DNA of 64,000 bases from Xanthobacter dioxanivorans (lineage in GTDB: Bacteria; Pseudomonadota; Alphaproteobacteria; Rhizobiales; Xanthobacteraceae). A program made the translations under genes and the position numbers. The stretch covers positions 1,178,001 through 1,242,000 of the forward strand of contig NZ_CP063362.1 in NCBI RefSeq assembly GCF_016807805.1. The letters are read 5' to 3'. Within the stretch, counting starts at the first letter, position 1. Every line of letters starts with the position of its first letter. The notes below the pieces were generated by a model. It was not told where the DNA came from and did not search any database. It was given only the letters and a program-made list of their open reading frames with translations. Shown here in pieces: positions 43,640 to 51,433 of this stretch.

Positions 43640-45232
43640 TCACGCCGGCGACAATTCCAGAGACCTGACTTTCAGATGCATCTTGGCGCCAAGCTCGTCC
43701 AATGACCGGGAAAAGGATTCCGCGCTGCAGCTGATGGCCACATAAAAATCAGGACGAATAAGAATAATTTGTGATTTTATTTCGTCGAACCAAGACTTGT
43801 ATGTTCCATCTCGATCGAAAATTGCACCGTCTTTGTATTCGTCCGTCATCTCGAACGCTCGTACGCCAAGCCTATCCAGCACTTCCCTCTGGAGTTGCGA
43901 TATGTGATCGAGAGGATTCAGCTTCCAGCCGATTGCCGCCCATCCTCCATCGACGAACTCGTCAAATCGTCCGGTGTTTCCGCCGAACGATACGTAGCCC
44001 TGAGAGGAAAGCTTGCCGGCACAGCCGTGGCCTTCGATCCAGATGCCGTTGCCTAGGGATAGATTGGGATCGGTCGAGGGCTTCGGGCCATTCGCGGCGA
44101 GATCTGCCATCATGGCGCGATCTCGCTCCGCCGCCTCCGCCGGGTCAGTAATACACACCACACCGCCAATTCCGACAGAGAGATTTATGAATTCCCTGAC
44201 ATGTTCTCTTCGTTCATCACCATACGTTCCAAGAACCCCGTCGTCGGCCAGTCCGGCAAGCGCGAGGTCAAGTTTCCAGGCAAGGTTATTGGCGTCTCGC
44301 AATGCTGCGCACATGCCCTGTCCTGCAAAGGGGGGCATAAGGTGTGCGGCGTCGCCTGCGATCAGAATGCGACCGCTGCGCCAGGTCTCCGCCCATTTGG
44401 CCTGAAAGCGCCACACGGCGTGCCGTTCGAGCGTGCAATTCTGCGGATTGGCTCCCCATTTATCGAGCAGTCTCCAAGCGGCGTCTGGATTATTCAGCAG
44501 CTCGGGGGTTTCACCCGGCAGCACCATGAACTCCCACCGCCGACGCCCAGGGCCAGCCGGCACGACGGTTGTCGGGCGGGTCGGATCGCAGAGCTGAAAG
44601 ATTGGCGGGTCAAAGACCATCGGCTCATTGGTCTTGATATCGACGATGAGCCAATCGAACTGGAAGCCGAGGTCGTGGACCGGCAGCGCCGTTTTTGTGC
44701 GGACAAGGCTATTGGCGCCGTCGGCACCGATCAAATACTTGGCGCTGAGAACCCTCTCGATGCCTGTTGCTTCCTCTCGACATCGAATCGACACCGATTG
44801 GCCATCCTGACTGAGGTCTAGCAGCTCTGATCCACGGGCCACCTTGATGGCGGGAATCTGCTGGATCCTTTCGGCCAGGCGGACCTCGAGCTCGGGCTGA
44901 TTGAACCAGTATAACCGATGCCAACCGGCTTTAGTTTGGCCTCGCCAGTCATAGCGCGCAAGAACTTCGCCATTACCGTTCTTGAGCTCGTACCAATCCC
45001 TAAAATATTGGATCTTTTCATCGTTGTCTGCATCGATGCCAATGCGCGACAAAAGACGGGCAGCCTCGTCATCGAAGGTCACCGCGCGGGGGAGTGGATA
45101 GTGCGCGGCGTGACGCTCAACAACAATTACGGACCGCCCCCGTTGGCCAAGGAGAATGGCAGACATAAGCCCTGCCGGGCCGGCGCCGATGACAATAACG
45201 TCAGCATCGTATTCTTTTGGCGTATTTGTCAC
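43640..45232 (-). CDS. FAD-dependent aromatic monooxygenase (MhpA-like)
   Basis: A 530-residue single-component flavoprotein hydroxylase of the PHBH group. Motifs: VIVIGAGPAGLMSAILLGQ (FAD), LIGADGANSLVRT (DG motif for NADH/FAD) and GRILIAGDAAHLMPPFAGQG followed by MCAALRDANNLAWKL (FAD ribityl site). It is most like 3-(3-hydroxyphenyl)propionate hydroxylase (MhpA) and related polycyclic enzymes, and so hydroxylates an aromatic acid or phenol. It lies upstream of the barrel protein and the SnoaL-like protein and divergent from a TetR gene. Substrate unknown. Confidence 0.92.
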   Translation of the reverse strand: MTNTPKEYDADVIVIGAGPAGLMSAILLGQRGRSVIVVERHAAHYPLPRAVTFDDEAARLLSRIGIDADNDEKIQYFRDWYELKNGNGEVLARYDWRGQTKAGWHRLYWFNQPELEVRLAERIQQIPAIKVARGSELLDLSQDGQSVSIRCREEATGIERVLSAKYLIGADGANSLVRTKTALPVHDLGFQFDWLIVDIKTNEPMVFDPPIFQLCDPTRPTTVVPAGPGRRRWEFMVLPGETPELLNNPDAAWRLLDKWGANPQNCTLERHAVWRFQAKWAETWRSGRILIAGDAAHLMPPFAGQGMCAALRDANNLAWKLDLALAGLADDGVLGTYGDERREHVREFINLSVGIGGVVCITDPAEAAERDRAMMADLAANGPKPSTDPNLSLGNGIWIEGHGCAGKLSSQGYVSFGGNTGRFDEFVDGGWAAIGWKLNPLDHISQLQREVLDRLGVRAFEMTDEYKDGAIFDRDGTYKSWFDEIKSQIILIRPDFYVAISCSAESFSRSLDELGAKMHLKVRSLELSPA

Positions 45233-45380
45233 GGATTCACTCCCATGATTGTGCTTTTATATGATGATTCGATCTTTCGTCAGAAGACGAATGTCTGACT
45301 TATTATTTCTTTGCAAGAGCTAACATGAAAACGACTATCGAATACTACTTATAAATGTAAATATTTATATCAGAAATGAA

Positions 45381-45575
45381 TTAGATAAAATTACAGTAAC
45401 GGCCATCAGCATAAGAATAATACTTGTACCCGCCCGACAAACCGGGACGCACGGGCTTCGGGGGTGGCAGCTGCTCGCGCGCCAGCTTTGCGGGCGTGCC
45501 TTCCTTGGCCGGGCGAGAAAGAAGCGCCTGCTTGCCGCGCCTGTCGCGCGCGGAGGTCAGAGGCATGTTTGCCAA
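45381..45575 (-). CDS. Short uncertain ORF in the divergent spacer
   Basis: A 64-residue frame starting MANMPLTSARDRRGKQ and ending GGYKYYSYADGRYCNFI. The C-terminal part is rich in Tyr and looks less like a random frame than its neighbours, but no ribosome-binding site or homologous family is recognised. The region is otherwise a promoter spacer with higher AT content on both sides. I list it at low confidence; it may be the tail of a decayed gene. Confidence 0.25.
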   Translation of the reverse strand: MANMPLTSARDRRGKQALLSRPAKEGTPAKLAREQLPPPKPVRPGLSGGYKYYSYADGRYCNFI

Positions 45576-45666
45576 AACGTCGAGAACTGGCGAGCTGAAA
45601 TTCCCGCATCTCGATTGCTCCCTTTTTTGGGCTTCTAGCGGCCCTGCGCGTTCTGCGCTCGTATGA

Positions 45667-45712
45667 CATATCTCGATATGAGAGACATCTCATTTTATGA
45701 GGTATCTCTCAT
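45667..45712. promoter_or_regulatory. Cluster of palindromes, likely TetR-type operators
   Basis: Three adjoining inverted repeats: CATAT-CTCG-ATATG (45667-45680), ATGAGA-N4-TCTCAT (45678-45693) and ATGAGG-N4-TCTCAT (45697-45712). The last two are 16 bp each with centres 19 bp apart. A wider pair ATATGAGAGA / TCTCTCATAT (45676-45685 with 45705-45714) spans the group. The cluster lies about 150 bases upstream of the TetR gene and about 430 bases upstream of the monooxygenase. Repeated dyads of one half-site (ATGAGA) are characteristic of cooperative TetR-family operators. Confidence 0.65.
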
Positions 45713-45865
45713 ATTATTCGGTGTCAAGCCTCCCGGCGCGTCTTCAGCAAGCCGCATGGGCGATGCGCAAATTTTTGCGTATGCTGCAGACGGGGCCATG
45801 CGGGCGTCCGGGGCATCGGTATGTTAGGGATGCCACGTCATCCTAGGTGTGAGCAATTGTGGGAA

Positions 45866-46549
45866 ATGAAACAGCGGGCGGATAGCATTCGTTTTCGGCA
45901 ATCGGCAGCATTTGATAAGAAATCAAATGTAACGCGGGCCAGAATTTTGGACGCAGCTATAAACGTTATTGCGATGCATGGACCTGACAAGGCATCAATC
46001 GCGGAGATAGCGAGAGTATCCGGCCTGGCAAACGGAACATTCTATATATATTTCAAGAATAAAGACGATCTCATTGATCAGCTCGGCGTCTCGGTGACAG
46101 AGGCCATCGTCAAGTCGGTCCACAACCCCGCGTTGGAGCATGAGGACGCCGCCCGGCTGGTGGCGAGGCATATCTTCTGTTTTCTTCAGATTGCGGGCTC
46201 GGAACCCAATTGGATACCGCTCATTGTGGACGTTTTGGGAACCACAATGAAACCCCTTGGCAACATTGAAGCCGGCATCCGCAACGACGTTCACAAAGGC
46301 AGAACATCAAATCGATTTGATGTTCCGGAATGCGAGGAAATCATATCAATCATACTTTCCCTCTGCCGAATTGGCCTTGAACGGATCAGGATCGGGACAG
46401 AAGTGCGGATCGTGCAACAACGGATCATCGAGGCGGGCCTGCGTATGCTTGGCATTAGCCCGATGGAGGCGGCGATCATTGCTGAAGAAACGATATCGTT
46501 GCAACTCTGGCATAACTTTGAATTTCCGGACGTGACGAGCGCACGTTGA
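45866..46549 (+). CDS. TetR family transcriptional regulator
   Basis: A 227-residue TetR-like regulator. The DNA-binding part is clear: TRARILDAAINVIAMHGPDK, then ASIAEIARVSGLANGTFYIYFKNKDDLI (about residues 22-70). The rest is a helical ligand domain ending SLQLWHNFEFPDV. Start is the ATG at 45866; an in-frame ATG at 45821 would add 15 residues and neither has a strong ribosome-binding site. It is divergent from the aromatic monooxygenase operon and probably represses it through the palindromes at 45667-45712. Its codon use is noticeably more AT-rich than the neighbouring genes, hinting at acquisition from elsewhere. Confidence 0.88.
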   Translation: MKQRADSIRFRQSAAFDKKSNVTRARILDAAINVIAMHGPDKASIAEIARVSGLANGTFYIYFKNKDDLIDQLGVSVTEAIVKSVHNPALEHEDAARLVARHIFCFLQIAGSEPNWIPLIVDVLGTTMKPLGNIEAGIRNDVHKGRTSNRFDVPECEEIISIILSLCRIGLERIRIGTEVRIVQQRIIEAGLRMLGISPMEAAIIAEETISLQLWHNFEFPDVTSAR

Positions 46550-46792
46550 AGGATACTTTACCGATGGGGAACCCTCTTGCGGGCCATGGCGGCTGTGATC
46601 ACGAGGGGCCGCCTGGTGACGTCTGCGAGGAAGGTTTTGAGTGTCGTGCCTTTCAGGCGCATCCTGCCGGGAATGGCTGCAAGGCCATTCCATCAGGTCG
46701 CCGACAAAGCCGCAATGCCGTGAGGTTCTTCGACTTTACGACGTCCGCCCCGGATCCGAAGGGGATCCCTCGACCCCAACCTTAGAAAGGTG

Positions 46793-47570
46793 CTAGCGAG
46801 TCCTCCGCCACACGTCTTCAGGCCCAGGGAATGGATGTCGGAGAGGAAGATGAGCAGGCTGACCGGCTTCTGCTTCTGGGACAGCCCGAACTCGGCGGCC
46901 TGCTTCACCGAATTGATGGTGTCGCCGCCGGAATTGGCCAGCGCCACGACCCTCGTGCCGGAGCCCTACGCCTGGAGGATGAAGGAGGAGAAGTCCGAGC
47001 TCTGGAACGGCGCCAGCGCGCGGCCAAGCACCTTGCCGCCGTTGGCCTTCACCACCTCGGCCGCGTCGCGCTCCAGCGCATGGCCGAAGGCGTAATACGC
47101 CGTCAGGAAGTACCAGGAATCGCCGCCCTGCTTGATCATGGCGCGGCGGTGCCGTTGGCGAGCGCCCAGGTGTCGTAGGTCCAGTGGACAGTGTTGGAGG
47201 TGCAGGCCTTTGCGGTGAGATCACACGTGCCGGCGCTCGCCACCAGGAAGACCTTGTTCTTGTCGCGGCTGATGTCGGCGAGGGCGACGGACGAGGTCGG
47301 CACGTCGACCATGGCGTCCACCTTGTTCTGGTGATCGGCGGAAACCACCTCCACCTTGAAGCCGTGCTTCTCCGGCTGGAAATCCGCCACCACCATCTGG
47401 GCGGCGGTCACCGAGCCGGGACCGGCGATGTCGGAATAAAGGCTCGACTGATCGTTCATGACGCCGATGCGGAAGGTCGGCAGATCCTGGGCCGAAGCCC
47501 TCTGGGCGGTCGTGATCGGGACGGCGACGGCGCACGACAGCACGGTCGCCGCAACGAGGGCAGCGCGCTG
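46793..47570 (-). pseudogene. Decayed branched-chain-type ABC binding protein
   Basis: Relic of a Peripla_BP_6 binding protein, paralogous to the intact gene at 38230. From the right: signal-like AALVAATVLSCAVAVPITTA, FRIGVMNDQSSLYSDI, VEVVSADHQNKVDAMVDVPT and ACTSNTVHWTYDTWALANGT, then a frameshift near 47140, continuing MIKQGGDSWYFLTAYYAFGH, an in-frame TAG at 46966-46968, then VVALANSGGDTINSVKQAAE and LSDIHSLGLKT before the homology stops at about 46795. Compared with the intact copy, about 16 residues are deleted after ADHQNK and the last 130 or so are lost. Start codon not visible. Confidence 0.85.
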
Positions 47571-47642
47571 GCGGATCTGCCGCAGGTGGCGGAAGACATC
47601 ATCGCCGGCGGCGTGCGCGGCTGCACGGTGGTGCGCATCTGA
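47562..47642 (+). pseudogene. C-terminal fragment of a medium-chain dehydrogenase/quinone reductase
   Basis: The frame reads SALADLPQVAEDIIAGGVRG then CTVVRI and TGA at 47640-47642. This matches the last 25 residues of MDR-superfamily reductases (PLAELPEVA-DILAGRIRGRVVVRI). Everything upstream is replaced by the antisense of the decayed binding-protein gene, so only the tail is left. An 11-bp GC hairpin follows at 47652-47678, possibly its old terminator. Confidence 0.55.
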
Positions 47643-47651
47643 ACGGACGAG

Positions 47652-47678
47652 GTGGGCGTGCCGCTCCGGCACGCCCAC
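47652..47678 (+). terminator. Strong hairpin after the dehydrogenase fragment
   Basis: A perfect 11-bp stem GTGGGCGTGCC / GGCACGCCCAC (47652-47662 with 47668-47678, loop GCTCC) ten bases behind the TGA at 47640-47642. No T run follows. Confidence 0.4.
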
Positions 47679-47745
47679 ATTGAGCCGGAGGGCACCTGCA
47701 CTAGGGTCGGGCATCCTGACTCGTCCGCCGCAGGGGGCTTGCGAC

Positions 47746-48001
47746 GTGAACTTCGCCGGTATCGATCTGAGGCTGTCCGCCAAGCTGTTCGCGGCGCTGT
47801 TCGCCATTCGGCCTCATGGGCTATGTGGTGTTCTTCGGCATCTCGATGGCCGTGGCGCCGGCGCTCTCCTGCGTCCTCTCGCCGACCGCGCTCAGTATCT
47901 CGAAGCGGCTGATCGGCATCGTGCTGGCGGCCATCGCCATGGAGATGTTGAGCGACGCGTTGGGCCACCTCTTCCCGGCCTGGGTCGCACACGCCGGATA
48001 A
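47746..48001 (+). pseudogene. MarC-family membrane protein with a large internal deletion
   Basis: GTG at 47746 (GGGGG upstream) starts VNFAGIDLRLSAKLFAALFA, the first helix of a MarC/UPF0056 (NAAT) protein. After IRPHG the frame is lost, and in another frame YVVFFGISMAVAPALSCVLS, then ISKRLIGIVLAAIAMEMLSD ALGHLFPAW to the stop at 47999-48001 is the last part of the same family. About 110-130 residues are missing in the middle and the two ends are out of frame. The 61-residue C-terminal frame alone cannot be functional. Confidence 0.7.
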
Positions 48002-48011
48002 GAACCGGCCA

Positions 48012-48554
48012 TCAGAAGCTCGGCGGGGTGCAGGCGCTGATAACCTCGCAGGGGTTGGGGCCGATGCAGCGGAAGCGGTGCGGGCGGCGGCTCTCGAAAT
48101 AATAGGCATCGCCCGGACCAAGGATGCGCCGCACCTCGTCGACCGTCACCTCCAGCCGTCCGGACAGGACGATGCCGCCTTCCTCGCCTTCGTGGACGAG
48201 CGGGACGATGCCGGTGTCCGCTCCCGGCTGATAGCATTCCTTCAAAATCTGCACCTTGCGGCCGAACAGGCGCTCACCCACCTGACGATAGGAGATGGCG
48301 CCCTTGCCGATCTCGGTGAGTTCCTCGGCGGCATAGAACGTCTTCTTCGGCGTCTCCGGCTCGAACGCGAAGAATTCCGCGAGGCCGATGGGGATGCCTT
48401 CCAGAATCCGCTTCAGCGCGCCGACCGACGGGTTGGAGGTGTTGGATTCGATCAGCGAGATGGTCGAGTTGGTCACGCCCGTCCGCTTAGCGAGCTCGCG
48501 CTGGGAAATGCCGTGCAGGAGCCGCAGCTGGCGCAGCCTGTCCCCGATGTCCAT
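48012..48554 (-). CDS. XRE-cupin transcriptional regulator (PuuR-like)
   Basis: A 180-residue regulator. The N-terminal helix-turn-helix (IGDRLRQLRLLHGISQRELA, then KRTGVTNSTISLIESNTSNPSV) is followed by a cupin domain (about 100-180: GIVPLVHEGEEGGIVLSGRL and GDAYYFESRRPHRFRC with the metal-site type residues). PuuR-type regulators control polyamine and amine catabolism and often lie beside aminotransferases. It is divergent from the omega-amino-acid transaminase gene with 144 bases between, and so is its probable regulator. Start ATG at 48554; a longer frame upstream is less likely. Confidence 0.9.
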   Translation of the reverse strand: MDIGDRLRQLRLLHGISQRELAKRTGVTNSTISLIESNTSNPSVGALKRILEGIPIGLAEFFAFEPETPKKTFYAAEELTEIGKGAISYRQVGERLFGRKVQILKECYQPGADTGIVPLVHEGEEGGIVLSGRLEVTVDEVRRILGPGDAYYFESRRPHRFRCIGPNPCEVISACTPPSF

Positions 48555-48698
48555 GGCGACGGCCCCGTTTCGAGTGTTGCGAATATCGAAAATACTGCCA
48601 TCCGATGTGCGCAATTTCAATGAGATAGGAGGCGTAAGAAAACGACTTGTTCAGCCTGCACAATTGGTCGATGTGGGGACAGCCATGAGGAGAACGGC

Positions 48699-50033
48699 AT
48701 GAGCCTTCACGTCCGGCCCAACCAGCCCAGTCTCGACTATTTCTGGATGCCGTTCACCGCGAACCGCCAGTTCAAGGCCGCGCCCCGGCTCCTGTCGGGT
48801 GCGAAGGGCATGTATTACACCGACATCGACGGCAACACGGTGCTGGACGGCACGTCCGGGCTCTGGTGCGTCAATGCCGGTCATGGTCGCACTCAGATCG
48901 TGGAGGCGGTCGCGCGGCAGCTGAGCGAGCTCGATTTCGCCCCGACCTTCCAGATGGGCCATCCGATCGTCTTCCAGTTCGCCGAGAAGCTCGCCGCCAT
49001 CGCGCCGGGCGGCAAGGACGGAGGGCTCGACCGGGTGTTCTTCACCGGTTCGGGTTCTGAATCGGTGGACACGGCCCTGAAGATCGCCATCGCCTATCAG
49101 AGGGCGATCGGGCAGGGCACGCGCACCCGCGTCATCGGCCGCGAGAAGGGCTATCACGGCGTCGGATTCGGCGGCATCTCGGTGGGCGGCCTGGTCAACA
49201 ATCGCAGGGTTTTCCCGCAGATCCCCGCCGACCACATGCGCCACACGCTCGACATGGAGCGCAACGCCTTTTCCCGGGGGCTGCCGGCGCATGGCATTGA
49301 ACTCGCAGAGGATCTGGAGCGGCTCGTCGCCCTGCATGGGGCCGAGACCATCGCTGCGGTCATCGTCGAGCCCATGGCCGGTTCGGCCGGCGTCATCCTG
49401 CCGCCGAAGGGATATCTGGAGCGCCTGCGGGCCATTGCCGACAAGCACGGCATCCTCCTGATCTTCGACGAAGTCATCACCGGCTTCGGCCGCCTCGGCA
49501 CGCCCTTCGCGACCGACTATTTCGGCGTGATGCCGGATCTCGTGACCACCGCCAAGGGCCTGACCAACGGCGCGATCCCCATGGGCGCCGTCTTCGCCTC
49601 GCGGAAGGTTCATGATGGCCTGATGACGGGCCCGGAAAGCCAGATCGAGCTGTTCCATGGCTACACCTATTCCGGCCATCCGGTGGCGTGCGCGGCCGGG
49701 CTTGCGACGCTGGGCATCTATGCCGAAGAGGGGCTCCTGACCCGCGGGGCGGAGCTTGCGAACTATTGGCAGGAGGCCCTGCATTCCCTGAAGGGGCTGC
49801 CGCATGTCGCGGATATTCGCAATCTGGGCCTCGTCGGCGCCATCGAGCTCCGCTCGCGCGACGGCGCACCCGGGGCGCGGGCCTATGACGTGTTCGTGGA
49901 GTGCTTCCGCAAGGGGCTCCTCATCCGCGTCACCGGTGACATCATCGCTTTGTCGCCGCCCCTGATCATCGAGAAGGAGCAGATCGGCACCCTCGTCTCG
50001 ATGATCGCCGACACGCTGAAAACCACCGCCTGA
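48699..50033 (+). CDS. Omega-amino-acid:pyruvate aminotransferase
   Basis: A 444-residue class-III PLP transaminase of the beta-alanine/omega-amino-acid:pyruvate type. It transfers amino groups from beta-alanine, polyamines or similar to pyruvate. Features: HVRPNQPSLDYFWMPFTANR (substrate-entry region), GLWCVNAGHGRTQIVEAV, FFTGSGSESVDTALKIAIAY (PLP phosphate site), LLIFDEVITGFGRLG with the PLP Asp, and the Lys in VTTAKGLTNGAIPMGAV. Beta-alanine would give malonate semialdehyde, a substrate of the MmsA encoded at 36613. The neighbouring XRE-cupin gene is the likely regulator. Confidence 0.92.
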   Translation: MSLHVRPNQPSLDYFWMPFTANRQFKAAPRLLSGAKGMYYTDIDGNTVLDGTSGLWCVNAGHGRTQIVEAVARQLSELDFAPTFQMGHPIVFQFAEKLAAIAPGGKDGGLDRVFFTGSGSESVDTALKIAIAYQRAIGQGTRTRVIGREKGYHGVGFGGISVGGLVNNRRVFPQIPADHMRHTLDMERNAFSRGLPAHGIELAEDLERLVALHGAETIAAVIVEPMAGSAGVILPPKGYLERLRAIADKHGILLIFDEVITGFGRLGTPFATDYFGVMPDLVTTAKGLTNGAIPMGAVFASRKVHDGLMTGPESQIELFHGYTYSGHPVACAAGLATLGIYAEEGLLTRGAELANYWQEALHSLKGLPHVADIRNLGLVGAIELRSRDGAPGARAYDVFVECFRKGLLIRVTGDIIALSPPLIIEKEQIGTLVSMIADTLKTTA

Positions 50034-50040
50034 CGGCGAA

Positions 50041-50082
50041 ACCAGCCGCCGCAAGGGCCTTCGGGCACCTGCGGCGGCTGGT
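50041..50082. terminator. Shared stem-loop between convergent aminotransferase genes
   Basis: A 13-bp perfect stem ACCAGCCGCCGCA / TGCGGCGGCTGGT (50041-50053 with 50070-50082), 16-base loop, lies between two converging genes that stop at 50033 and 50087. It can act in both directions; no T run. Confidence 0.6.
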
Positions 50083-50086
50083 CCGG

Positions 50087-51433
50087 TCACACAGCCTTCA
50101 GCGTCTCCGCCAGGGTGGTGAGGAGGCGGTCGGCATCCGCCGCCGAGAAGACGAGCGGCGGCCGGATCTTCAGCGTGTTGGCGTGATAGCCGGTCGCGGA
50201 GATAAGCACGCGGCGCTGGCGCAGCCCGTCCACCACGGCAAGGGCGGTGGCGGAATCCGGCTCCTTGGTCGTCCGGTCCTTCACGAATTCCACGCCGATA
50301 TAGAGCCCGGCGCCACGCACATCGCCGATCCGCTCATCGGATCTGGCGATCTCCCGGATGCCCTCCTGGATCATCCGGCCGATGCGCGCGGCATTCTCCT
50401 GCAACCCTTCCGACATCAGGACATCGAAAGTCGCCCGCGCGGCGGCGATGGCCACGGTGTTGCCGCCGAAGGTGTTGAAATAGCGCATCTCATTGCCGAA
50501 GCGCTCGATGACATGGGGCGCCACCGCCACGGCGGCGACGGGGAAGCCGTTGCCCATGGGCTTGCCCATGGTGACGATATCCGGCCGATGGCCGTGGCGC
50601 TGGAAGCCCCAGAACTTGTCTCCGGAGCGGCCGAAGCCCGCCTGCACCTCATCGGCGATCACGACGCCGCCGGCGGCGCGAACCACCTCGGCGATGGGGG
50701 CGAGGATATCGGTCGGATCGGCATAGATGCCATCCGACGAGAACAGGGAATCGGCGATGAAGGCGGCAAGCCCCTCGCCCCGCCGCTCCAGCTCCTCGAT
50801 CTCGTATTTCAGCTGGCGGATCATCGTCGCCGCGATCTCCGCAGGGGCGATGCGGTAGGAATCCGGCGCCGGAATCCGCCGCACCCATTCTCCAAGGGGC
50901 GACTTTCTGCCGAGCGAGGGCGACAGTCCGGCGGTGAGGAAGGAATTGCCGGTATAGGCCTCGGACGTGATGACGATGCCCTTGCGCCCGGTGTGGTGCA
51001 TGGCGATCCGCAGCGCGAGGTCGTTGGCCTCCGATCCGGTGCAGGTGAACATGATGTGGCGGATAGGGTCGCCGAAGGTCGGAACGATCTGGCTCGCGAA
51101 CTCCAGAATGCCGTCCTGCAGATAGCGCGTATGCGTGCACAGCGTCTGCATCTGCTCGTAGACCGCTTCAGCCACCCGCGGATGGCAGTGGCCCACGGAA
51201 ACGACGTTGTTGTAGGCGTCGAGATATTCGTTGCCTGCGCTGTCCCACAGGAGGGTGCCCTTCGCGCGCCGGATTTCCACCGGGTTGGCATACATCAGCC
51301 GGTAGGCAGGCCCGAGCAGCGCCTGCCGGCGCTCGATCATGTCCCGGGTCGCGGAATCGAGGGCCGAGATGTTGGCCGGATCGAAGCCATTCACCATCCC
51401 GACGTTGATCTTGCGTTCCTTCACTGCGGTCAT
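50087..51433 (-). CDS. Class-III PLP enzyme, possible phospholyase
   Basis: A 448-residue class-III PLP protein. It has the cofactor features FTCTGSEANDLALRIAMHHT, FIADSLFSSDG, GGVVIADEVQAGFGRSG with the PLP Asp, and the Lys in DIVTMGKPMGNGFPVAAVAV. The start ATG at 51433 overlaps the end of the APH-type kinase gene by four bases. This tight coupling is notable: ethanolamine-phosphate and phosphohydroxylysine phospho-lyases (AGXT2L1/AGXT2L2 family) are class-III PLP enzymes whose substrates are made by an APH-fold kinase, and fused APH-PLP proteins exist. A phospho-lyase is thus as likely as a transaminase. By sequence alone I cannot decide. Confidence 0.85.
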   Translation of the reverse strand: MTAVKERKINVGMVNGFDPANISALDSATRDMIERRQALLGPAYRLMYANPVEIRRAKGTLLWDSAGNEYLDAYNNVVSVGHCHPRVAEAVYEQMQTLCTHTRYLQDGILEFASQIVPTFGDPIRHIMFTCTGSEANDLALRIAMHHTGRKGIVITSEAYTGNSFLTAGLSPSLGRKSPLGEWVRRIPAPDSYRIAPAEIAATMIRQLKYEIEELERRGEGLAAFIADSLFSSDGIYADPTDILAPIAEVVRAAGGVVIADEVQAGFGRSGDKFWGFQRHGHRPDIVTMGKPMGNGFPVAAVAVAPHVIERFGNEMRYFNTFGGNTVAIAAARATFDVLMSEGLQENAARIGRMIQEGIREIARSDERIGDVRGAGLYIGVEFVKDRTTKEPDSATALAVVDGLRQRRVLISATGYHANTLKIRPPLVFSAADADRLLTTLAETLKAV

